A DNA stretch of 64,000 bases, from positions 1-64,000 of IMG/VR virus record IMGVR_UViG_3300020171_000001; one strand, given 5' to 3'. The position numbers and the translations under genes were made by a program. Shown piece by piece: positions 57,779 through 64,000 of the stretch. The notes below the pieces were generated by a model. The model was not told the origin of the DNA. It searched no databases and saw only the letters and a program-made list of their open reading frames with translations. The stretch is from a virus. Position 1 is the first letter of the stretch. Each line of letters starts with the position of its first letter.

Positions 57779-58044
57779 CCTGCCCCGTCTGCCGTGGCAC
57801 CGGCGACGACCCCGCCGGCTGGCCTGACACCGTACAGCGACCCACGCCGGAGGCGGTGTGGCGGTGCTGGTGCTGCGCCGGATCTGGCGAGCTGCCCGAG
57901 GGTGCGCAGTGGGACCCCGATTGCGGTAAGTTGTCGAGGCTCCGTCGCATTGCAGCCCGCATTACGCTTCGAGCCCAGGCGCGGAACCTGGGTATCACGA
58001 TGGCCCGGCTCTCCGAGCAGGAGCGCGGGCTTTGGAGGAGATGA
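57775..58044 (+). CDS. DnaJ-type zinc-finger-like protein
   Basis: 89 aa; ATGA overlap. CPVCRGTGDD and CWCCAGSGEL are CxxCxGxG repeats as in DnaJ zinc fingers. C-terminal basic helix. Not a J protein (no HPD). Confidence 0.78.
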   Translation: MTCPVCRGTGDDPAGWPDTVQRPTPEAVWRCWCCAGSGELPEGAQWDPDCGKLSRLRRIAARITLRAQARNLGITMARLSEQERGLWRR

Positions 58045-58574
58045 TGAGAACTGCGGGTCTTCCTGGAATGCTCCCGGAGCCGCGTAAGTATTGGTGGTCA
58101 CGCGCTTCGCTGAGCGATTGCGGGAACTATCGCTACGGGCTTGTTCGCATCTGGCGCAATGGCGATCCGCTCGTAACGTGGTGCATGCTCAATCCGAGCA
58201 AGGCAGATGCAGAGATGGACGACGCTACGATTCGCAAGTGTGTTGGGTTCTCACGGCGTTGGAACTTCGGCGGCATTCAGGCGATCAACCTGTTTGGCTT
58301 GCGAGCCACGGACCCCACGGAGTTGCTGGTCCCGGGGCGTGACATCCAGGGGTTGAACCTAGCCGCGCTCGCGGGGTTTTCGGGGCGCCGGCTCGTCGTT
58401 GCATGGGGATCGCATGCAACGAAAGTGCCCGGATACGACAAGGCTCTAGCAGCGCTGCTCGATGGAGTGGACCTCGGCAACGTGTGGTGTCTCGGCACCA
58501 CTAAGTCAGGCCAGCCTCGGCACCCGTGCCGTCTTGGATACGACACCGAGCTTGCTCGATGGAGGAGAGGATGA
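58041..58574 (+). CDS. DUF1643 family protein
   Basis: 177 aa. YRYGLVRIW, WCMLNPSKADAEMDDATIRKC, GGIQAINLFGLRATDP and VAWGSHA are diagnostic of DUF1643, a family common in phages and mobile elements with no known activity. GGAGGAG upstream and ATGA overlap. Confidence 0.88.
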   Translation: MMRTAGLPGMLPEPRKYWWSRASLSDCGNYRYGLVRIWRNGDPLVTWCMLNPSKADAEMDDATIRKCVGFSRRWNFGGIQAINLFGLRATDPTELLVPGRDIQGLNLAALAGFSGRRLVVAWGSHATKVPGYDKALAALLDGVDLGNVWCLGTTKSGQPRHPCRLGYDTELARWRRG

Positions 58575-59098
58575 ACTACCCCGACGACGACCACGAGACC
58601 TACGAGGAGTACCTGGATCGCCAGGAGGAGCACGAGCAGGCGCAAGAACTGCGCTGGACTTGCCAGTTCCCGGGAAGGTGCGTCGTGCCCGACGAGCACA
58701 TGGCGTGCGAGTGCGCGACGGCTGAGATGATGGATGAGCACAGCCGGGATGCAGCCCACAACACCTGCCTCTGGCTGGACAACACCGAGTTGCTTTCGGC
58801 GGCTGACTGCCTCGACGACCTGGCGGTTGCCTGCGACGACGAGGGCGTGCCTGACGCGGCAGATGCCGCCAGGGGCACCGCGGATGCCATGAGGCGCATC
58901 GCAGACGCCGCCGAGAGGGGCGCGCCGCAGAACATCGGCGTGCTGACGCTGCCGTGCATCACGGTGACGGTGCGGGCCACGACGTCGCTGGAGGGGTCGC
59001 GGGCGCGGCTCTGCTTCGCCCGCATCGAGGACTGGAACTGCAACCTGCCCGCTGGGCACGACGGGCCGCACCAGCAGCCGGGAGGATGTGCGCCATGA
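58571..59098 (+). CDS. Hypothetical protein
   Basis: 175 aa; ATGA overlap. Acidic N terminus (DDDHETYEEYLDRQEEHEQ), helical DAADAARGTADAMRRIADAA middle, C-terminal Cys/His (CNLPAGHDGPH). No family. Confidence 0.76.
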   Translation: MNYPDDDHETYEEYLDRQEEHEQAQELRWTCQFPGRCVVPDEHMACECATAEMMDEHSRDAAHNTCLWLDNTELLSAADCLDDLAVACDDEGVPDAADAARGTADAMRRIADAAERGAPQNIGVLTLPCITVTVRATTSLEGSRARLCFARIEDWNCNLPAGHDGPHQQPGGCAP

Positions 59099-59418
59099 GC
59101 ACCGATGTAGGGATCAAAACCATCTCCGAGATCGTCGGCGCTTGCCAAGAGCTTGAGCCGGTGAGCGAACATGACCTGCGCCTAGCCGTACTGGCAATCT
59201 ACTACCGGCTTCAGAACGTCTGCTACGCCGAGCCGAAGAGCTTGGCCACGGGGCTGTGTGAGATGCCGCAGGAACGATACGACGCCTGGCGGAAGTTCAT
59301 GAATGCCACTCCGGCCAAGTGGCTCGGAGACGGATGGACTCCGGGGACCGAGGAGAACATGACGCGCCGCCGCGTTGCGAAGGCCATCTTCGAGAAGGCC
59401 ACAGTGGAGAAGCCATGA
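59095..59418 (+). CDS. Hypothetical protein
   Basis: 107 aa; ATGA overlap. Helical (HDLRLAVLAIYYRLQN). No family. Confidence 0.75.
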   Translation: MSTDVGIKTISEIVGACQELEPVSEHDLRLAVLAIYYRLQNVCYAEPKSLATGLCEMPQERYDAWRKFMNATPAKWLGDGWTPGTEENMTRRRVAKAIFEKATVEKP

Positions 59419-59609
59419 GCAAGTCACGAGAGATAGCCACCTGCGAGAGGGACGCCATCGTGGCGTTCCTGCGGCAGAAGGCGAAGGGGATAGAGCAGCA
59501 GATCGAAGATGACCCCGGCGGCCCTGTCAAGAATTCGTCTCGGCGGATTACCGCCGAAGCGCTGAAGGCGGCGGCGGCTGCCATCGAGAAAGAGGTGCAC
59601 TGGCGATGA
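59415..59609 (+). CDS. Small helical protein
   Basis: 64 aa; ATGA overlap. ERDAIVAFLRQKAKGIEQQIEDD and EALKAAAAAIEKEV, likely two-helix coiled coil. Confidence 0.74.
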   Translation: MSKSREIATCERDAIVAFLRQKAKGIEQQIEDDPGGPVKNSSRRITAEALKAAAAAIEKEVHWR

Positions 59610-59875
59610 GCACCCCACCCGGGCGGCCAACCGCCTACCAGGTCAGGCTCATGCGGCACGCTTGCGGCATGGACTCCCGCGACCCCTACTATCAAGACTA
59701 CTTCGCAGCCGAGCCGGGCTTCGAGGACGATGAGCACTGGGGCGACCTAGTACGTAAGGGCCTGGCCGATGTGCGCCGGGAGCCGTGCGACTACAGCCCA
59801 TATCGTATCTACGGTGTGACGCCGGCGGGCAAGGAACTGATCGGCCACCACAACCAGGAGGAGTGCTTCAAATGA
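59606..59875 (+). CDS. Hypothetical protein
   Basis: 89 aa; ATGA overlap. YQVRLMRHACGMDSRDPYY then acidic, C-terminal YGVTPAGKELI, which resembles a short winged-helix end. No family. Confidence 0.74.
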   Translation: MSTPPGRPTAYQVRLMRHACGMDSRDPYYQDYFAAEPGFEDDEHWGDLVRKGLADVRREPCDYSPYRIYGVTPAGKELIGHHNQEECFK

Positions 59876-60078
59876 AACAAGGCGACGCCAACGCTCTAAG
59901 GATGTGCTTGTGCTGCGGAGCATGGGGGGCGGGGCTGTATCGGCTGTCCGGCGGTCGCGCAGTTCGTATCTGCCAAGAGTGCGCGAGAAACTGCCATGGG
60001 TGCAGGAACTGGCTGAATATGTCGACGGAGCGCAAGCCCATCGGGCGCGAGGTTGAGTGGGGTATCTGCGATGAGTAA
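59872..60078 (+). CDS. Small zinc-ribbon protein
   Basis: 68 aa; ATGA overlap. CLCCGAWG and CQECARNCHGC give six Cys, one zinc ribbon plus a further knuckle. Confidence 0.75.
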   Translation: MKQGDANALRMCLCCGAWGAGLYRLSGGRAVRICQECARNCHGCRNWLNMSTERKPIGREVEWGICDE

Positions 60079-60322
60079 GTGCATCTGCCCAACCCCCGAT
60101 TCAATCGAGTGCTTCAATCTGAGATATGGCCGGAGTGACTTCTGCGAGGAGTGCCACTGCGCCTGTCACGATGGTTGCCCCGTGTGCGGCGGGACGGGCG
60201 AATACGACCCAGGGCGTTCGTCTGTGGACGATACAGGGTGGATGATGGACTGCGAGGAGTGCATAGGAACGGGGGTCCTTTGGGGGATTGAGCACAAGCA
60301 AAACACGGAGGAGAAATCATGA
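60071..60322 (+). CDS. DnaJ-type zinc-finger-like protein
   Basis: 83 aa; overlaps the previous gene by 8 nt. CEECHCACHDGCPVCGGTGEY and CEECIGTGVL (written in parts) contain two CxxCxGTG units as in DnaJ fingers. Like the gene at 57775, without J domain. Confidence 0.77.
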   Translation: MSKCICPTPDSIECFNLRYGRSDFCEECHCACHDGCPVCGGTGEYDPGRSSVDDTGWMMDCEECIGTGVLWGIEHKQNTEEKS

Positions 60323-61014
60323 GCACCACACCCACGTACCACACCGGTGGCTCAACCTACAGCGTGCCCACCGCCGCGCAGGGCGATGACCGCGTCTACG
60401 GCACCTTCCGCAACTGCGCCGTCCTCGGCCACTGGTGTACTATCCACGTCGATCGGCTGCCCGACGGCGACCCGCAGGTCGCGGACATGCTCGGCTTCGG
60501 GGGCGTGTTCACGCGGGGCGGCGTGGCCATCCATATCAGCGGAAAAGACGACTACGGAGCCAAGACCGGCCCGGGGTTCATCCGCGCCATCGGGCTCTAC
60601 CGCGTGGAGTGGATCGGGGCTGGAGACCACGCGGCCGGCCTCGGCTGCTACAAGCCGGAGCCGGCGGTCATCGCGTCGTGGGACTCCGGGCCGGCGGGGA
60701 ACGGGCACCGCAGCAATATCTGGCAGCATCACGCGTTCTTCGGCGGGGCCAGCCACTTCGTCGCGCTGAAGGGCGTCTATCGGTGGTGGCAGGTGCACCG
60801 CCGGGGGTTCGGCGCACAGGACGTGTGCGAGGCCATCGACAATGTGCGCGGGCACAAGCGGGGCGACACCGGTTCTGTCCAGGATCGGCAGCACATCTCG
60901 GCGGTCCGCCGGCTCCTGGATGGGTGCGTCAACGTCCAATCTGTGGCCACGCCGCTGGGCGCGATGCTGGTCCGCGTCGGGCGGTGGACGTATGCGTTCG
61001 AGGAGCAGCCCTAG
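60319..61014 (+). CDS. Hypothetical protein
   Basis: 231 aa; ATGA overlap. Beta-rich first 150 residues (GVAIHISGKDDYGAK, FFGGASHFVALKGVYRWW), helical end. Last gene of the rightward run; its stop overlaps the stop of the convergent endolysin gene by 4 nt. Confidence 0.78.
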   Translation: MSTTPTYHTGGSTYSVPTAAQGDDRVYGTFRNCAVLGHWCTIHVDRLPDGDPQVADMLGFGGVFTRGGVAIHISGKDDYGAKTGPGFIRAIGLYRVEWIGAGDHAAGLGCYKPEPAVIASWDSGPAGNGHRSNIWQHHAFFGGASHFVALKGVYRWWQVHRRGFGAQDVCEAIDNVRGHKRGDTGSVQDRQHISAVRRLLDGCVNVQSVATPLGAMLVRVGRWTYAFEEQP

Positions 61015-61706
61015 CCCGCCTCGCAGACACCCCACCCTGCCCCCGCCGCCGCCCACAGAAACCGCCGCCACGCGGGCAGGTGTGCGAGCCCTAGCCCGGA
61101 GTCGTCCACCTGCTCCAGGATGTGCGTCGCCGCCGCCGCGGTGAGCGGGCCGAACACGCCATCAAGCACCAGGCGCTCGCCCCACAGCTCCACAAGCGCG
61201 GCCTGCACGAACAGCACGCGCGACCGGGACCGCACGTCGAACCCGACGTCCGAGCCGAGGTCGCAGTGCCAGTGGTCGCGGTGCGCCCGGTTGTACTCCC
61301 AGCCGAGGACCGTCCCGAACTCCATCCTCAGGCACGCCTCGACACCGAGGTATCGCCGCATGTCGCCGCGACTGTGCAGCGTCACCACAGCCGGGATGGC
61401 CGACCGATCCCACCACAGCGAATCGATATCCACTGCCACGCCTTGCCGGTGCCGGTCGTCAGGCGCCCGGGGCGAGCCGTCCGGCCGGCGGTCTGCCTGA
61501 CACCCGGCAGTCACGAGGTGCGTCGGGCGGCCGGCGGGGCAGACCTCCCCGATGGCCGTCAACGCACGGTCCAGCGCAGTGCACATCTCAGGCGTGGATC
61601 GAACCCGGCGCGACCTGTGGCCCATCGAACCGTAGACTCCCACGGGCTCGCGGGCGTAGCGCAGGTCCGTGGCGCCGACGGCGGTATAGCTGACAAGGTC
61701 TGACAT
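61011..61706 (-). CDS. Endolysin-like extensin/M15 peptidase with peptidoglycan-binding tail
   Basis: 231 aa. Zn-peptidase motifs HRQGVAVDID (His and Asp ligands) and HRDHWHCDL (HxH) at about 86-95 and 141-149 resemble extensin-like/VanY D,D- or L,D-peptidases. C-terminal VQAALVELWG...LDGVFGPLTAAAATH is a peptidoglycan-binding domain of the PG_binding_1 kind. No signal peptide, so export would need a holin or host route. Likely cell-wall hydrolase for lysis. Confidence 0.82.
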   Translation of the reverse strand: MSDLVSYTAVGATDLRYAREPVGVYGSMGHRSRRVRSTPEMCTALDRALTAIGEVCPAGRPTHLVTAGCQADRRPDGSPRAPDDRHRQGVAVDIDSLWWDRSAIPAVVTLHSRGDMRRYLGVEACLRMEFGTVLGWEYNRAHRDHWHCDLGSDVGFDVRSRSRVLFVQAALVELWGERLVLDGVFGPLTAAAATHILEQVDDSGLGLAHLPAWRRFLWAAAGAGWGVCEAG

Positions 61707-61716
61707 GGGTGGCCTC

Positions 61717-61932
61717 CTAGTCGTGGATGCGGCCGAGCAGCTCGCCGGCCCGCAGCCGCGCCTGCGCCGCCAGCTCGAGCCAGAGTGGGGCGTGGTCTTC
61801 GCGGTCGCGCTCGGCTACGATCTCCGCGTCGATGGCGTCGAGCAACTTGGCGGCGAGGGCACGCAGCGCCATGGCGCGGTCTTCAGGCGCGTTGAATTCG
61901 GATAGGATGGCGGCGATATTGTCGTCATGCAC
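61717..61932 (-). CDS. Small helical hypothetical protein
   Basis: 71 aa; overlaps the upstream gene by 8 nt. Two amphipathic helices (ALRALAAKLLDAIDAEIVAER). No membrane segment. Confidence 0.75.
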   Translation of the reverse strand: MHDDNIAAILSEFNAPEDRAMALRALAAKLLDAIDAEIVAERDREDHAPLWLELAAQARLRAGELLGRIHD

Positions 61933-62455
61933 CGGGCACCTCCTGTGGCGCGAGCAGCGCGCGGCGGATGGCCTGGACCCGCCCGCACCATGTGGCCGAG
62001 CCTGAGTTGTACAGCGCCGCGGGACACCGGCGGCAGGCAGCCGGCGGGGCCGGCGCGGCGCATCGCTCCCGGCTGCGCATGAGCAGGTAGGCGCCCGCCC
62101 GGAGGTTCTCGCCGAGCGGCCGGATCAACCGAACCAGGTGGGGTAGGCAGTCAGGGACGTGGATCTGAGCCACGCCAACGTCGCAGCCACGGCGGCCCCG
62201 GCCGCGGCGCCAACCCATGACGGACGGCCGCCAGCCCGACTCTGCCCCCGCCACGGCCACGAGGAGCCCGCCTGGGAGCCCGTGTGCGCGCTCGGCTGCC
62301 AGGGCCAGGCGTACTACCCGGGCGCAGGTCTGGCGGGCGCAGCGGCGCGCTGGGTGCGCCAGGACCGCACTCACGAGCGCGGCCTCCGTCGGCGCTATTA
62401 AGTGCGGCCGCGCGCTGGCCACGGCAGCCAAACTGCAGACCACGGACACTGCCAT
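61925..62455 (-). CDS. Secreted lysozyme-like (SLT) transglycosylase
   Basis: 176 aa. Signal peptide (MAVSVVCSLAAVASA), then LLVAVAGAESGWRPSV with the catalytic Glu, GVAQIHVPDC (GxxQ of SLT enzymes) and LRAGAYLLMRSRERC. Cleaves peptidoglycan glycan strands. Start: ATG 62455; a GTG at 62461 and a TTG at 62497 are possible. Confidence 0.8.
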   Translation of the reverse strand: MAVSVVCSLAAVASARPHLIAPTEAALVSAVLAHPARRCARQTCARVVRLALAAERAHGLPGGLLVAVAGAESGWRPSVMGWRRGRGRRGCDVGVAQIHVPDCLPHLVRLIRPLGENLRAGAYLLMRSRERCAAPAPPAACRRCPAALYNSGSATWCGRVQAIRRALLAPQEVPGA

Positions 62456-62507
62456 AATCACCGCCCACGGCGCCGCATCTGCGCACAGGCAGCGCTGCAA
62501 CCCGCGT

Positions 62508-62861
62508 CTAGTGCTCTTTGTTAGCACCCAGGACTCCGGCCGCCTGGCGGGCTGCCACGCGGTCCGCCAGCGCCCTCCGCGCAGTGCGGATGGCATCAAG
62601 CGCCCGCTCATTCTCCTCACAAGCGAAAGGGCCCGTCTGGAACGCCGCCATGCGGTGTTCCTCGATGGCGAGCAGGGCGTCATCGAACACGCCAGGCGTG
62701 GCGCCGGGGGCGCCGCGCGCCCCGTGCTGGAACTGCACCTTGCAGACATCATCGGGGCCACCGTACTGGATCGCGTACAGGTGGCAGGCATTGCCCGCCT
62801 TGTGGTCTGGCTCGTCGATCGTTGATACGTTACATGGGGCGTAAACGGCGATGGATTCCAT
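62508..62861 (-). CDS. Acb2/Tad1-like cyclic-oligonucleotide sponge (anti-CBASS)
   Basis: 117 aa. The C-terminal 70 residues (VQFQHGARG, GVFDDALLAIEEHRMAAFQ, GPFACEENERALDAI, LADRVAARQAAGVLGANKE) follow the helical-hairpin pattern of phage T4 Vs.4/Acb2-type proteins, which bind cyclic di- and trinucleotides and block CBASS or Thoeris signalling. The N-terminal 45 residues are an extension. AAGGAG 7 nt before ATG 62861. The call is from memory of the family pattern. Confidence 0.7.
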   Translation of the reverse strand: MESIAVYAPCNVSTIDEPDHKAGNACHLYAIQYGGPDDVCKVQFQHGARGAPGATPGVFDDALLAIEEHRMAAFQTGPFACEENERALDAIRTARRALADRVAARQAAGVLGANKEH

Positions 62862-63087
62862 GGGTTTCTCCTTTGCAGACTTTGTCTCTATAACAAACAA
62901 CACTCTCCGCTGGCACGGCATATTGGGAGGCGCCCCGCCGTGCGGCATCACGCACCGGCTGGCAGTGCCCGGAGCCGGCGAGGGCCAGGAGCACGAGCGC
63001 CACCGCGCAGCCGGTGATCATCAGCATCACGCCGGCACGGGTGAGGCGGTACGACCACGGGGCGGGCGGGATATCGAGCGGGGTCAC
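62830..63087 (-). CDS. Small membrane protein
   Basis: 85 aa from GTG 63087 (GTGA overlap with the methyltransferase stop). One membrane helix at about 18-38 (GVMLMITGCAVALVLLALAG) and a basic C-terminal half. Between lysis genes and an anti-defence gene, so spanin- or holin-like roles are possible. Overlaps the Acb2-like gene by 32 nt. Confidence 0.68.
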   Translation of the reverse strand: MTPLDIPPAPWSYRLTRAGVMLMITGCAVALVLLALAGSGHCQPVRDAARRGASQYAVPAESVVCYRDKVCKGETHGIHRRLRPM

Positions 63088-64000
63088 GGCAGCCGCCCTA
63101 TCTGTAGGCAATCCATCACCGCCCGGACGAACGTCGCCGCGAGCTCCGGGACGATCGCGTTGCCGTAGGCGCGCAGTTTGCCCACGCGGCCGGGAACCCC
63201 TGCAGCCAGCGGGAATGTTCTGCGTTGAGCTGGCCTGATTTTCCCGTCCCGGCAGAGCCACCAATCGGCGTCTGCCCATGTTCCGCCAGTAGCGCCTGGA
63301 GGGATAAACTCGTCAGGGACACGCCAAGCCTGGACCCGCGTTCCACTGCCGAGGTCTTGCGCGCAAGAAACTGCTCGGGCGTCCACCCCGCCTCCTGCGC
63401 CGCTGGGGTCGCCCGCCCCGTCAGTGGGGCTTGCTGGCTCAGCGGCACTCCCGTGTCCTGCGGTCTCGCGTCCGCCCCGCCCCGGCTGTGGTCCTGCGCC
63501 ATCGGACTGCACCAGCCCGCCAACTGAACCTGGACTGACAGGTCCTTCGCTGACGACTTGCCGCCCGTGTTCGGATTGCTCTCCTGCCGGGCTCTCCACG
63601 TCTCCGGTGTGTTCGCATTGTGCGAATCGAATACCGTCGGGGTGACCCACCCCGCCAGTCGCGAAACCTCGTTCAGCGGTCGGCTGTTTTTTCCGTGCTT
63701 GTTGCTCGCGGAGGACTTCCAGTCCCGCGCCGTGGCGCACGGCCACCCAGTAAAGCCGTTGCCGGATGTGCGGCGCACCGACGCCCGCAGCGCACAGATC
63801 GGCTCCCCCGACGGCATATCCCAGCGCTTCCAGGTCATCGCGTACAGCCGCGAGCCACGCCCGTCCAGCCGGGCTCGCAACCTGCTCTCCAACGACGACC
63901 AGAGGTCGGCACTCGCGGATGAGCCGGAGCCATTCGGGCCAAAGGTGCCGCTTGTCGGCGGCTCCCTTCCCGCGACCGGCGATGGAGAACGGTTGGCAGG
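63084..64000 (-). CDS. DNA cytosine-C5 methyltransferase, 5' end outside window
   Basis: Frame open from the right edge to TGA 63084 (305 codons visible). CQPFS at the very edge is motif IV (catalytic Cys), then VVVGEQV (ENV-type motif VI), GAPHIRQRLYW (motif VIII), a Gly/Ala-rich target-recognition region and GVPGRVGKLRAYGNAIVPELAATFV (written in part; motifs IX-X). Likely protects the DNA from host restriction. Confidence 0.9.
   Translation of the reverse strand, partial: CQPFSIAGRGKGAADKRHLWPEWLRLIRECRPLVVVGEQVASPAGRAWLAAVRDDLEALGYAVGGADLCAAGVGAPHIRQRLYWVAVRHGAGLEVLREQQARKKQPTAERGFATGGVGHPDGIRFAQCEHTGDVESPAGEQSEHGRQVVSEGPVSPGSVGGLVQSDGAGPQPGRGGRETAGHGSAAEPASPTDGAGDPSGAGGGVDARAVSCAQDLGSGTRVQAWRVPDEFIPPGATGGTWADADWWLCRDGKIRPAQRRTFPLAAGVPGRVGKLRAYGNAIVPELAATFVRAVMDCLQIGRLP
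63116..63892 (-). other. Second, overlapping coding-like frame inside the methyltransferase gene
   Basis: 258 codons in another frame of the same strand: SRLYAMTWKRWDMPSGEP, ICALRASVRRTSGNGF, GWVTPT and AEHSRWLQGFPAAW look like a phage protein family usually annotated near or as cytosine methyltransferase. No ribosome site found. Either overprinting, or the family in databases is a frame artefact of such genes. Confidence 0.3.

Overview
GC-rich window dense with small, tightly packed genes and carrying no virion structural gene. Gene density, chained 4-nt ATGA/GTGA stop-start overlaps, almost uniformly anonymous small products, DNA methyltransferases, homing-type HNH genes, a lysis-type cluster and an Acb2-like counter-defence gene point to the accessory/early region of a large bacteriophage or phage-plasmid of a high-GC bacterium. 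A conjugative or mega-plasmid is not excluded. Promoters look sigma70-like (TTGACA / TATATT, TATTCT, TACTCT). One protein family occurs on both arms (pentapeptide genes at 19.5-20.3 and 52.0-52.6 kb), which supports a single replicon rather than a chimera.

Layout. (1) 1-29345, minus strand: one very long run of about 52 genes, transcribed leftward. Recognisable products, in order of transcription, are an HNH nuclease, a three-helix membrane protein with a Pro/Glu/Ala linker, an Ala-rich coiled protein, a pentapeptide-repeat protein, a Ycf46-like AAA ATPase, a proline-rich protein, a DUF4942-type adenine methyltransferase, a ComM-like AAA protein without its C-terminal domain, and an FGE/sulfatase-modifying-factor fold protein. 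Inside this run, 25300-26324 has no gene but holds two 68-nt tRNA-like structures, an array of GGGGCA-AAA-TGCCCC hairpins and paired direct repeats. A third tRNA-like element precedes the ribosome site of the next gene upstream. (2) 29346-30134: divergent intergenic hub with an AT-rich block, a long inverted repeat, ten perfect 7-bp repeats and three 18-bp repeats; it is the best origin/control candidate here. (3) 30135-47242, plus strand: several short transcription units whose promoters share 9-bp direct repeats built on TGACATG. Contents: three ribbon-helix-helix proteins, a beta-class DNA methyltransferase ORF with a winged-helix gene nested in another frame, a HAD nucleotidase, a C39-like peptidase, an IS607 element (tnpA, tnpB, two small genes) lying inside what looks like a MazG-like gene, a probable structured ncRNA with its own terminator, an Hsp70-like ATPase, an RNase H-like protein, a macrodomain-like protein and two lipoproteins. 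(4) 47280-61014, plus strand: a second tightly chained run of small genes with dnaN, a RuvC-like gene split and rebuilt by an HNH cassette, a TSCPD protein, a DUF1643 protein and many small zinc-ribbon proteins. Several families are locally duplicated. (5) 61011-64000, minus strand: extensin/M15-type endolysin, a small gene, a secreted lysozyme-like transglycosylase, an Acb2-like cyclic-nucleotide sponge, a small membrane protein and the 3' part of a cytosine-C5 methyltransferase.

How it may fit together: the leftward run probably modifies and takes over the host cell. The short rightward units look like regulated early genes under one or more RHH repressors. The dnaN run supplies replication, repair and nucleotide functions. 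The terminal cluster combines DNA modification, counter-CBASS and lysis. Most gene functions are unassigned, and family calls rest on motifs read by eye.
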